A DNA stretch of 43,245 nt, from contig JH720299.1 of NCBI GenBank assembly GCA_000231825.2, positions 743,987 through 787,231 of the forward strand, read 5' to 3'. Positions 12,996 to 24,520 of the stretch are shown one piece after another. Origin of the DNA: Tetrahymena elliotti 4EA (taxonomy: Eukaryota; Ciliophora; Oligohymenophorea; Hymenostomatida; Tetrahymenidae). A program made the position numbers and the translations under genes. Numbering within the stretch: the first letter of the stretch is position 1; the number at the start of each line of letters is the position of its first letter. Under the pieces are notes generated by a model. It did no database searches, was not told the origin of the DNA, and saw only the letters and a list, made by a program, of their open reading frames with translations.

Positions 12996-14409
12996 TTTGA
13001 ATTTAGTTAGTTATTTCAATATGTTTCTAAAATATTTCTAATCTGGAGTGCTTAGCAATCAACAAATAAACAAAACCTTTTTTTTTCTTCCTAAAATAAT
13101 TTTTCTCTCTTTCAATTTTGCTAAAAAGTGAATTTTATATGGAAAAATATTAATTATTTCTTTAATGTAAAATTGTATGTGTTGATATATCTTTTAAAAT
13201 ATTAATTAAATATCCAATTAGCCTTCTATCTAATCAAAATACTTCCTAATTAATTTCTATTTAAATCATGTATACATACAAACCTATATATTTAATAACT
13301 ACTATTTATAATTTAATTATAAAATCTTCTTTCATTTACCTAATATATTTCTAATTATTTTCTAATCTCTCTGTTACTTTATCTATTGAATATATATATA
13401 TAATCTAATCTTAATTGATCTTAAATCAATACAAACGTCCTTAAAATCTTCATATTTCATTTAAAATTTAAATAAATAAAAAAAGTTATCTAATAAAAAC
13501 AATTTTAAAATTACAAAAATTTCATTTTAAAGCATCCCTCGAATGAAGAAAATCACAAAATCACACTAAAAAATCGTTCTTAAATAAACAACATCAACCT
13601 ATAGATTGTTTCTTATTTCAGAAACTGTTAAAAATATGGGAATAATATCCCATAAATACCACAAAATTTATCTCAATAAGATATTAAATACAAATAATCT
13701 TTTCAATTTTAACATATTTTGAAGTATGAAACATTTTTGAAAATTACCTTATTTACATTATTTATCAATAAACTTTATTTATTATCAAACAATAACTCTT
13801 CAAATTTAAGTTATTTTTTTGAATGAATTTAAGCAATTTATTTTAAAAAAACTACAAAACTTCCTAATATTAAAAGAAACAAAGAACTAATTTATTTTAT
13901 TTGTTAATTTTTGTAGATATTCTATTATTCATTTAAATTTGATTAAGTCTTATTATAAAAAATACTTAATGATATCACAGATAAAGATAATTTTCATTAA
14001 TGAATAGAAATTTAATAAAGATTAAACAATTTTCATTTTGGAAATTTATGTTTAAAATGTCAAAAATAATTGATAATTTCAATAAATTAAAAAAAAACCT
14101 TTCTTAAATAAAAAGAAAAAAATATGAGTGAAGTTCGATCTTTCATAAAAAATAACATTTTTATGAGTTAAAAATAATTAAACAAGAATATCTATCTATC
14201 TATTTGTCTATGTTATCTACTTAAAATGTAAACTTAAATTGTAATAAAATAAAAGATTGATAGCTTGTTAACTGATATTATCTATTTTACATTATTTCAA
14301 ACCAAAGTAACTTTTGACAAGATAAAATATAAATAATTTAAAAAACTTTCTTTTTGTTAATATAAATTAAATTTTGATCATTTAAAAATTAAAATAAATG
14401 TAAGTTTAA
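12996..14409. other. Intergenic, AT-rich
   Basis: Between the 5' end of the zinc-finger gene and the 3' end of POP1. It shows simple AT-rich sequence, including a (ta)n tract at about 13391-13401. I see no gene. Confidence 0.55.
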
Positions 14410-17400
14410 TCATAACAAATAGAGGTTTGCTAAGTAGTATTTTCTTGAAGTAGGGTTACGTACTAAGCAAAAGATTTCATTTGAATTTGAATTGTTTTGT
14501 TTACCTTCTATTTCAATGTTACTTTCTTAAGTTTTAACCTTTAATGCATCTAAATAATATTTAACAATCTAGCCTCTTCCCTTTCCAACCCCAGACTTAA
14601 ATGAGAAATCTCCAAAAGATAAAAATCCTTTTTTAATTAAAATCATTAAAATGTTAATAAAACTCTTTCTCTAATAAGACAGGTAAATAATATTATGAAT
14701 ATAAAGAATTAAGAATAATTAAGTAATTACCAATGATTTTTCTTGTTGTATTGATCTGAGAAGGTTCAGGAATATCAATCTGTTTGGAGCCAATTTTAAT
14801 ATAAGAAGGTTCATCATGAATAGAATAAACTCTAGATTTATCTTTTTATAGCATTTCTTAATATTTCTAGAAATCTTCTGGTTATGGTAAACAAATATAT
14901 GAATTTATAGCTGGTCTGCCTCTACCAATCATAATAACTCTAACATCTTAAAGATCTTCTTACTAAGCCACAATTTTGTCTTCACTTTCAAGATATTTAC
15001 TCAAAATATAATCAAAGTTAGGCTTAAAAGGAAAAGGGGAGTTTATCTTCATATAATTCACTCTCTTTCCTTTAGGTTTTAGGAAATGCTTAGTCACCTT
15101 ATCTTAAAGCTTTTTATAAATTAATTAATTAATAAATAAAATAAACAAATCTTAATGAAATATGCCTTTAATTATTTATTTTACCAGTTCTTTATTTAAA
15201 GTGCTGTATGCCTCAGTCAATGGGTAGTCATTAGGAAATACTTTTTAGCCACTCTCCTCAATAATGTTACTATATTCACTAAGACCAATAGCTTTACATG
15301 CAATAAAAGACAACAATCTCCAAACCAATATACCTCTTCCTTAATTAACAATTAATGATACTCCTTAACCAAAGCCCTTGTATTACTTAGAGTTGTTAAA
15401 AACTATCATTAAGTGAATGTCACTTTCTACTTAATCCTTAGCAAATTTTATTTCCTATTTCCATTTAAAATAAATTATTAAAAATTTATTTAATTAAAAA
15501 AATCATTTCAAATTCTAATTTAAACAAACTTCAATTATAAAAAAATTATTCAAATTTATATTTAGAATTTCCATCTATCTCAACCATTTTGCTTTAAAAT
15601 TTCAACTTTCTTTATTCAATTTATTCAGTTAGATTTTAATTCAAATTTACTTCAAAAATAAATGACTAAAATTAAATTTTAAAAATGTTTAGTTTCATTC
15701 AATTCATAATTTTTTTATGTTTATTTCAATATTAATTGTATAAATGGGTTCAATTTAGATTTTTTGAATTAAAATTAAATTCCTCAAAAGCTAGCTAATC
15801 ACTTAAACTTATTGTATCTATCATATTCTAGATTTATTCTTGACATTTATCTAAAAAGATTGATGAAATATTTTAAATGATTTCAAAACTGTATTTTAAC
15901 AACTTTCTGTATTATTTATTTAACTTAAATTTAACAAATTATTAATTATGTTTCAATTAATTTGAAGATATCACATGATAAATTTACTCCTTAAAAGATT
16001 AATGGAATATTTTAAATGATTTCAAAACTCTATTTTAACAAACCAATTAAACTATTCTGTAGAATTTAACTGAAATTTAACAAATTTATTTTTAAATTGA
16101 TTTGAAGAAAAAAAATAAGATTTCAAAATTTTTAATGAGAAAACTGTTTCATTAAACTATTTTTTAGTGTTAATTTCGATATTAACTTAAATTGATTAAA
16201 TATATTTAGAAATAGATTTGGAAATAAACAAAAACCATCTTATTATTTAAATAATAGAAAATCACTTAAACTTTTTACAATATTTTATGGACTCATTTTC
16301 AATATTTATATATGAAAAGATTAATTGAATGTTTAAAATGCTTTGAAAATTTTAATTTAAGAAATAAATTTACTTCTAATTAGATTTATTGGCTGCTTTA
16401 AGCTGGTTCTTCAGTTTCTATCTTAGTTTCTTCTTCTGTTTGTTCTTTTTGATTTTCTTATTGTTATAGTTGTTATTGTTTTAAATCTTCATATTTCTTT
16501 TTTTCTTCTATCTTGACTTAGCTAAGAGCATTAGTTTTTTATTTTTTGGAGATTTTATTTTTCTTCTTGTGAGTGTATCTGTTTCTTGTAACAGTTTTGA
16601 ATCTTACAATATAATCACTTTACTTTATTTATTTGATGTTTTCTAACAAGCTGTTGTTTTCTGATTTAACTTCTTTGCTATACTTAATTAAATCAACAAG
16701 ACTTTAATTTAATAAATCTTAGTTCAAAGGGTTTTCTTAAACACAGGTTTATGTAAAATCAAAAGGAGGTTTGATTAATTTTTTGCTAACATTTGCTTTG
16801 AATTAAAGTTAAATAATATGATTTCTAGGATAATTAGCTGCATCGTTTACATTACTAAAATGACGAACAAGGGGATGAATGGAATTCATTTATTCTTCTG
16901 ATAATCCTAAATTAGCTAAAAGATAGTGAACTTTATATAAACTGAGAGGACCACTTAAATCAAATATATTGTAATTGTCTTTAATATGTTAAAAATCAAA
17001 TAAAACTTCTTCTGCCCCTTCAAACTTTTTTGAATAAAGAGTCAAGATTTAAATCCATTCAGGAATACAACCAGGATGAGTAAGAACTACCAACTCTTAT
17101 TCCGTCTTCCAAATAAATTAAGCAGGTCCAATTAAAGTATTTAATTCATTTTTATAAACTTCCAAATGATCACTTATCCTGAAATTTTTCTTTTGATTTG
17201 AAATCAAACTTTTGTAATCCTTCTAATTTAAATGAGCATTCAAAAAATCTTAAATTCTGCTACCCTTCAAAAATATAAACTCATAATAACTTCTATCATA
17301 AACAGTGCAGTCATGACTTACAAATCTATAACATGCTCTATCACCTTTCTCATTTGGGGTTCTTGCTATTTTATATCTAAAAAAAATATTTTTTAAGTTA

Positions 17401-18336
17401 TCAATATTGATTGAAATAGGACTAATTTCAATTTATTAAAATACAATTAAGCTCATTTTTAATTATTAATTGAAACCTAAGTTTCTTATGTTTATTGCTA
17501 AAATATTTCATTTAAGATATTTTTATAATTGAGTAATTAAAATATCTTTCTTTTTCAGTTCTAAAATAGATGGAATATGTTACTTTTTCTAGTATATTGA
17601 ATAGCCTAAATGTTTATATTGTTATTGTTATTTTCAGCCATAAGCATTGATCTCAGACTGAAATACAATTAAGCTAATTTTTAATTATTAATCTAATTCT
17701 AAGTTTCGAATGCTTTATTGCTCAAATATTTCATCTTTTTAAGATATTTTGATTATTGATTGAATAATAAATATAGTAATACTCGGGGTCAGACTCAAGC
17801 CGTAAAAATTATTAAATCGAAGGTATTTTTAAAATCTATTTTTGGGCAAGCTTTTTCGAAGAAAAAACTTGTTAATTAGTTTGTATCATCTATCAAATTA
17901 TATAGGCTATGTATGCTATCTATGAAATATAAAGAATATAAACTTACTGGAAATATTTCATCATTCTCATTCTTTTTGTATGCCATAAATGAGTTTCCAT
18001 CCATTTATCACTTCTTGATCTTCTAATATAGGAATTCATTAACAGTTTAGGTTTTCTCAAGTGCTTACGACATTTGATTGGGTCTTAAGTTTTTTCTATG
18101 ACATCCAATTCTTATACATTCATTCTATTTCTAATTCTGCTTGGAATTCTATATCTATTATGAGACATAGCTCTTCTTCTTAAATGCTTTTTGACCATCT
18201 GATAAGCTAACTATTTATTAAACAAATTATGCTTATTATTTCAAATATAAATCAACTCCTTTAGCTTTTTTCTGCTAATTCTACTTTTTGAAATGAAAAT
18301 ATTTAATGCAATTATTGATTACTTTGTTTGATCCAT
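14410..18336 (-). CDS. POP1: POP1, large protein subunit of RNase P / RNase MRP
   Basis: POP1 is the scaffold protein of the nuclear ribonucleoproteins that cut tRNA 5' leaders and pre-rRNA. Exons: about 18336-17948 (5' part uncertain), 17376-16374, 15454-15185, 15109-14731, 14627-14410; phases agree from 17948 onward. Family signatures: K-H-L-R-R-R-A-M-S-H-N, then K-W-M-E-T-H-L-W-H-T-K-R-M near the N-terminus; the POPLD block with G-F-G-Q-G-V-S-L, then V-W-R-L-L-S-F, then K-V-F-P-N-D-Y-P; and the C-terminal G-F-L-S-F-G-D-F-S with the glycine-rich loop. Between them lies a divergent middle and a Lys/Glu/Gln-rich linker. An in-frame TGA (18243-18241) means the first exon needs an intron, for example 18284-18207 (78 bases), or a start at ATG 18198. 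A separate ATG at 18408 begins a short frame resembling the family's N-terminal helix but ends at TGA. Stop TGA 14412-14410. Confidence 0.88.
15455..16373 (-). other. POP1 intron with internal repeats
   Basis: A 919-base intron, donor GTAAAT, acceptor AATAG, phase 0. Three diverged copies of a block of about 50 bases lie inside, starting near 15852, 15991 and 16314; each reads roughly aaaagatt-atg-aatattttaaatgattt with caaaact and attttaaca. Copies 1 and 2 are nearly identical. Nothing coding is seen. Confidence 0.6.
17377..17947 (-). other. POP1 intron with a tandem duplication
   Basis: A 571-base intron, donor GTAAGT, acceptor TTTTTTAG, phase 2. Two similar segments of about 85-90 bases (17439-17523 and 17659-17750) share the order acaattaagct-attttaattattaat, aagttt, ttattgct-aaatatttcat and aagatattt. 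This suggests the intron grew by local duplication. Confidence 0.55.
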
Positions 18337-19423
18337 TTTTTTTAAAGTTCAATTATTAAGTAAAGTAGCCAATTTCAGAGCTTCTAGCTTCTAAGAATTA
18401 GCTGACATTTATATGACGATCTTCAATAATGAATTCACTATTACTATTGTTCTAATTACCTTGCATATTTATGAATTTCTAATATATCTTTCAAACTCTA
18501 TCAAATCACTTCTATTTTATTTATTAATTAAATAATTTACTTAACAATCTACTACCAATATTCTGCAATACTTATCAATTCATAAATATTTTGATATCAT
18601 TTAGGAGATACACTCAAAGCAAATAGTCAATTAATAAATCCTTCTTAATTCATTCATTTGAAAAAATAAAAACTTTAACAAAATTATTTTACCAGCTAAT
18701 ATTATTATGAAGTGTTTGCATTAAAGAAATAAGACTTATTTATTGAAATTTAATTTAAGTAATCAATAATTATTTGAATCACAATCTAATTTAATAAAAT
18801 CTTAACTTTTTATTTTTTAAATCATCAACTTCCCTTTTTAAAATAAATTGTTTTTTCTTTTTGATACTTATCAATACTTTAACTAATAGTAGATTCTAAC
18901 TAAAGTTAGTTGTCTGTCTGATTAAACATAAAGAAAGCAAATTTTTAATAAATAATGAGAGAAATAAAATTAATTTTATTTAATTGAAGTCCTTGCTTGT
19001 TGTTTGTTTGTTTGTTTTAATTATCTTTTTATTTGTATCTTAAATTGATTAAGTTAAAAATTATGAAAGATACATATGAATATCATAAATTGTTTTTTAC
19101 AAATTTGCAGATAGAAAAAATAGGAGTTTATTTTATAAATTTGAAATAATTTTTGTTGGAGTAAGAATAGAATTTTGGAGAAAATAGTTTAAAATTAAGA
19201 GAGTTCTCGATTTATTCACATTAGATTTTAGTACGTTATTAGGGCAAAAAATATCTTTTGATTTGCATCACTCATTCACTCGCTAATTCATTCTATCACT
19301 AAGTCAGTCAGTCAGTCTCTAGTTGGCTGAAGATTAAATTGAATTTTGATAATAAATTAATTAAAAACTAATAATAGCTAAGAATAATCAAGAAAATTAA
19401 AAATATAAAGTAGGTTATAAAAT
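18337..19423. promoter_or_regulatory. Divergent intergenic region between POP1 and the small membrane protein gene
   Basis: The two genes point away from each other, so this 1.1 kb must hold both promoters. No defined element can be named. An (agtc)n tract lies at 19302-19317 and short gtttg repeats near 19000-19016. Confidence 0.4.
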
Positions 19424-19867
19424 ATGAGTGAAAGTACTGATACAACTAGTAAAATTTTATATAAGATTAATGAAAAGCTCATTGAATGGCAATTAGGCTT
19501 TGAAGAACCTATATTTAGATTAATAAACCATAGAAGAATTTAGGAAGGAGGAATTTAAAACTTGCCAATTTAAGAATAGGAATACTTCAATTTTGAAACA
19601 AATACTTTCAAGATGGAAATGTTTGCTGCTGTTTTTGCAATTCCAATTAACTTTTTCACTATCATGTACAACAGGGAAGAGAATAAATAGGTTTTAAAGA
19701 ATATGAAAAAAGTTAAATTTTATCACTACGGTGCTTTAGCAACTTTAGTTCCATGCGTTTGCGCTTTCGGCTATTCAATTTATAGAAGATATTGCATGGA
19801 TAGTCCACATGAAAAGGCATTAACATCAAAATACTATTCAGAATTAAAAAATTTTGAACAAAACTGA
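19424..19867 (+). CDS. Small protein with two predicted membrane helices, function unknown
   Basis: Intronless frame of 147 residues from ATG 19424 to TGA 19865-19867. Codon use is richer in G and C than the surroundings and four Gln codons are TAA or TAG, as expected for a real ciliate gene. The N-terminal half is soluble. Two hydrophobic segments follow: about residues 67-82 (A-A-V-F-A-I-P-I-N-F-F) and 104-121 (G-A-L-A-T-L-V-P-C-V-C-A-F-G-Y), with a Lys-rich loop between and a short charged C-terminus. There is no cleavable signal peptide. I do not recognise the family. Small two-helix proteins of this type are frequent lineage-specific subunits of ciliate mitochondrial complexes, but that is only a guess. 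The gene stands alone, divergent from POP1. Confidence 0.7.
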
Positions 19868-20630
19868 ATTGCTAATTGAGTTGACTTATAATAAATGTTC
19901 TTATTAATTAATTTATTCATTTATTATCTTGCTAGTTAAAATCTATTTTATTATATATTCTTATTCATTTCTAATAATTCATTCACTTTAAGTTAAGCAT
20001 TATTTTCAAGATATTAAAAGCTATTTAAAATATAAAATTTTATTACATTTTAAATCTTAAAAACCAACAAAAATTGACAATTCAAATAATATTTTAATGA
20101 AAAAATGACTCAAAATTGATCAATTAAATATTTATTTTTTGGTAGAAACAGATGCAATTTAATTATCTCTTACTTGATTTGCTGATAGAAAAAGTAAAAA
20201 GTATTATTGAATTAATAATTAATCAACATAAAATAATTGAAATGAAATTAATTATCACAATTTGATCAGATAGATATACAATATTCAAATAATCTTCAAT
20301 TCTATCAAATTATAATTAAGTAATGAAAAATTAATTCATTATGAATAATATTTTAAAAATTATTTTGGAAACAATTTTTTTTTAACTCATAACAATCAAC
20401 CAATCAACATAGCTATTTCAATTATGTAAAAAAATTAATTTTAATAAAATAAAAGTGCTCAGTTAAATAAATCTGATTTAGATAAATAAACAAAATTACT
20501 ATATTTTTTATTTATTTTGAGAATAATAAAGATGTTGTTGTATTAATTTAATTGTAAAATATATCGTATTCATTAGATTACTTAAAGCAAGTTCTGTTTA
20601 TCATCATTTTATTTGTAACTAATAAGTATT
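19868..20630. other. Intergenic between convergent genes
   Basis: AT-rich 3' flanks of the small membrane protein gene and of the minus-strand repeat gene. No feature is recognised. Confidence 0.55.
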
Positions 20631-23600
20631 TCAATATGTAAATGATAATTTTGCTTTTAGTAGCTTTTAACTTAACCCTTATGAGTACGTTTCATCAATA
20701 TTATTTTCCCTTTTAAAAATAACCAAAATAAATATTGAATAAAGAAATACTCTAAAATATTATGAGAAAAGCATCAAAATTTCATTCAATCTTAAATTAC
20801 AAATTAATCAACCAAATAAATCATTAAATCCTAATTTTTCAGTTGTTACTAAATTTTATTTATTTATTGAAAAATGCATAATTAAACAATTAAACATTAT
20901 TTTTACAAGAAATAAAGAGTCAAATTTTAGAGATTAGAGCATTTTGATAGTCCAGACACAAATCCTGAGGCTCCATTTTATTCCACCTTTCTAAAAATTA
21001 TAAAAAAATATTTAAAAGAAAGAGAAAAACATAAAAATTAGAATTAAATCTGAAAACAAAAAGTAAAAATGAATGAATGGCTAAACAAATATCACCAAAT
21101 TAAAAAATTAAAGTCTTTATTTATTTATTTTCATTCATTTAAAATGATTGCTTAATTGTGAACAATATTTATACTCTAGACTAAGAGTCAAAGTTTAGAG
21201 ATTAGAGCAATTTGATCGACCAGATCCTAATGTTTAAGCACCCATTTCGTCAATATTATTCTTTCTAAATGATAAAAATAAATATTTAATGCAGGAATAC
21301 TTAAAAGAATGAGAAAAACATTAAAATTTGAATTAAAACTGTACAAAATAAATAAAAGTAATGAATAAAAACCAAATAAATATCAACTGAACCAAAATGA
21401 AACTCTTTATGTATTCAAAAATACTTAATTAATTTTGAGATAGTTTTTTTACCTTAGGTAAAGAGTCAAAGTTTAGATATTAGAGCAGTTTGCTAGGCTA
21501 GTTCCTAATTCTTATGCTCCAACTTAGCCAATCTTATTTTCCCTTTTAAAGCATTGTAAAAAATAAGACTAAATATATTTAAAAGAATAAAAAAATATAT
21601 AAATTTTAATCAAAACTGGAAAGAACAAATAAAAATGAATAAACAAGCAAGCTAAGTTAAGATTAAGAAAACACAAATTAATTGGCCTCTCATATATTAA
21701 AAATATATTTATTCATCCATTAAAAAAGGTGTAATTAGTAAATGTAACAATATTTTTACTAGAGGTAAAGAGTCAAAATTTAGAGATTAAAGCAATTGGC
21801 CAATCCATATGCTAACCCTTTAGAGCCAATTTCTCTAATTTTATTTTCTCTTTTTAAAAATTAATATTGAATCAAGAATTAAATGAATGAGAAAAACACA
21901 AAAATTTGAATGAAATCTCAAAATGATAAATAAAAACTAATGAGCTAAACAAATAAATATCTTAGTAAAGCAACCCAAACATGTTAGCAGCTAGCTCGAA
22001 AGATAAAGTGTTTCTTTATTGATTCATTGGAAAAAGCATTATTAATATCGAAAAACTGTTGTACTCAAGGCTAAGAGTCAAATTTTAGAGATTAGCTCAT
22101 TGTGCTAAACCAGATCCTAATCCTGAAGCTCCTAAATCACCAATGCTGTTTTCCCTTTGAAAAAATTATAAAAATAAAAATTAAATAATCAAGTGATCTA
22201 AAAAATGGGTAAAATTTAAATTAAATCTGTAAAAATAAAGAAAAATGAATTAAAGACTAAAATAATTTAAAGTAAAAAAACAAAAATTAGTAAATCATCA
22301 CTCATAATTAAAGTTTTTATTGATTCAAAAATCCATAATTAATTTAAAAATAGTATTTTTACCAGAGGTAAAGAATGAAAGTTTAGAGATGAGAGCATTT
22401 AGATAATCCAGTCCTAATCCTTAAGCTCCGATTTCATCAATATTATTATTCCTTTTAAAAAAATAATAATAAAAATAAATATTGATTAAAGAAGTGTTTA
22501 AAGAATCAAAATAAGTTAAAAATTTGAATTAAATCTGAAAAAAAAAATAATGAACAAGTGAGTCAAACAAACAAACAAATATTTTCGAACCAATCAGTTA
22601 GTTGTTTATAAATTAAAGTGTTTATCTATTCTATGATAATAATTAATATTGAAATACTATTTTTACTCCAGATAAAGAGTCAAATTTTAGAGATTAGAGC
22701 AATTTGCATAACCAGATACTAATCCTTATGTTCCTGTATCACCAATATTATTCTTCCTTTAAAAATTGAAAAAATAAAAAAAATATATAAAAAAATAAGA
22801 AAAACATAAAATTAGAAATAAATATATTAACAATCCATTAAAATTAATGAGTTAAGCAAATATCAAATTCAACCAACAACCAAAATTAACCCATAAATTA
22901 AAGCATGCTTATTCAAAAATTCATAATTAATGTTATAAGATTATTTTTACCCTAAATAAAGAGTTAGACTTTAGAGGATTAGAGCGAGCATTTAGCTAAT
23001 TCTGATCCTAATCCTTGTGCACCAAGTTCACCCATTTTATTTTCCCTTTTAAGAAATTAATATTGAATAAAGAAATATTTAAAAGAATAAGAATGAAATA
23101 CAAATTTGAGTTAAATCTGAAAAAAATAAATAAAAATAAATGAGTGAGTGAGCCAAATAAATATTAAGTAAAATTACCCAAATTAATCAGTTAGTTGCTC
23201 TTAAATTGAAGTTTTTTAACAAAAAAATGTATGATTTATTGTGAAACAATATTTTTACTAGAGGTAAAGAGTTAAAGTTTAGAGATTAGAGCATCTTGTT
23301 AAACCTGATCCTAATCCTTATGTTCCCACTTCACCAAGATTATTTCTCCTATTTTAAAAAATTATAAAAATTAATATTGAATAAAGAAATAATGAAGAGA
23401 ACAAGAAAAACACCAAAATTTATTTTAAATCTGAAAAAACAAATACAACAAACCCATCAAATGTGTCAATTTCTTACAAATTAAAGCTAATGATTTTACT
23501 GATATTGTTCCTCCTTTTAAAAATTATCAAAATAAAAAATATTGAATAAAGAAATTAAAAGAATGAGAAAGATGTTATTATTTGAATTAAGTCTAAAGAT

Positions 23601-23769
23601 AATAAATATTTAACAAACCAACCTAAATTAACCAATAAATTAAAAAATCCTTACTTATTCAAAAATGTCTAAATATTATTTTTACTCAAGAATAAGAGTT
23701 AAAGTCTAGATATTAGTACATTTTGCTAGGCTTGATCCCAGTCCTTATGCTCCCTTATCCCCAATCTTA
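20631..23769 (-). pseudogene. Leucine-rich-repeat-like gene built of tandem exon-intron units; three exons damaged
   Basis: Minus-strand member of the family at 1-816. Repeat exons, 5' to 3': 23769-23686 (84 bases), 23348-23259, 23045-22951 (95), 22756-22667, 22451-22363 (89), 22154-22065, 21849-21760, 21542-21453, 21264-21175, 20990-20907 (84), then the terminal exon 20709-20631 ending in TGA. Unmarked exons are 90 bases. Each intact exon starts with one base and ends with two of a split codon and encodes one repeat: N-N-I-G-x-x-G-A-Q-G-L-G-S-x-L-A-K-C-S-N-L-Q followed by T-L-T-L. A truncated copy lies near 23490-23540 and a decayed one near 23970-24050; no N-terminal exon is recognised. Damage: 22154-22065 has TGA in place of the conserved Cys codon; 22451-22363 lacks one base; 23045-22951 has five extra bases. 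The gene is either a pseudogene or these exons are skipped. Probable role of an intact copy: protein binding; specific function unknown. Confidence 0.7.
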
Positions 23770-24050
23770 CTTTAAAAATGATAAAAAGAAATATTGAATA
23801 AAAAAATATTTTAAAACTATGAGAAAAACATAACAATTTGAAATAAAAGTAAAAGTAAAAGCAAAAGCAAAAAATACCTAATTGAAAACAAAATTCTCAA
23901 AAATCAATTTTATTTATTTATTCATTAAATAATGAATAGTTATTGATGAAATGCTGTTTTCATGTTTAGTAAAAAGTAAAAGTTTAAAAAGAAATTAATA
24001 ATTTTACTTGAGTTTGATATGGAGAGATAAGTAAGAAGTTAAATCAGAGC
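20631..24050 (-). repeat. Tandem array of about 300-base exon-intron units
   Basis: Unit spacing measured at exon 3' ends is 268-308 bases (20907, 21175, 21453, 21760, 22065, 22363, 22667, 22951, 23259), then 427 to 23686 because a truncated unit lies between. Introns are also related: on the + strand most begin with aaaaattataaaaataaat, contain a gaatgagaaaaacat-like and a tctgaaaaaataaa-like block, and end near caatatttttac. Whole units, not exons alone, have been copied. Confidence 0.75.
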
Positions 24051-24369
24051 TAAGTAGCTTTAAATAGTTATAAAAATTTTAATACTTTTCAAAATTATTA
24101 AAAATTGAAGTACATCACTAAATTCTGTAAAATATTTTATGTTTTATGTCAACTTTTATTTATAAAAATTTGCTTAGAAATTGAATTGAATACTAACTAA
24201 TAATTAATATGAAAAATCAGATTCACTTTCCCCAAAAAAATTAAGCAAAATATAAAACAAATTGAATGAATCTGATATTTTCTAATAAAATTTAGATCAC
24301 ATTCAAATATAAATCTAAAAATTAAATTTTTTAATTTTAAATAAAATATATTTATATATTTATTTATTC

Positions 24370-24520
24370 ATAGTTTTCTTTTGTCATCGGTGCCAAGGGG
24401 TATCTTTTAAAACAAGGCATTAGGTGCAGTAGCTTTTACCTTGATTTAGAGGGAAAAATTTTTTATATTCTTGAAAGGTAACTAATGTCCATAAACTTTT
24501 GATAGGAAAGAGCTATAATT
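24370..24520. other. GC-richer island, possible gene remnant
   Basis: This stretch is clearly richer in G and C than its flanks. On the + strand one frame reads V-I-G-A-K-G-Y-L-L-K-Q-G and continues to a TGA at about 24502; minus-strand frames are also open. It lies just upstream of the repeat array, so it could be a relic of that gene's 5' region, an RNA gene or a decayed gene. I cannot decide. Confidence 0.25.
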
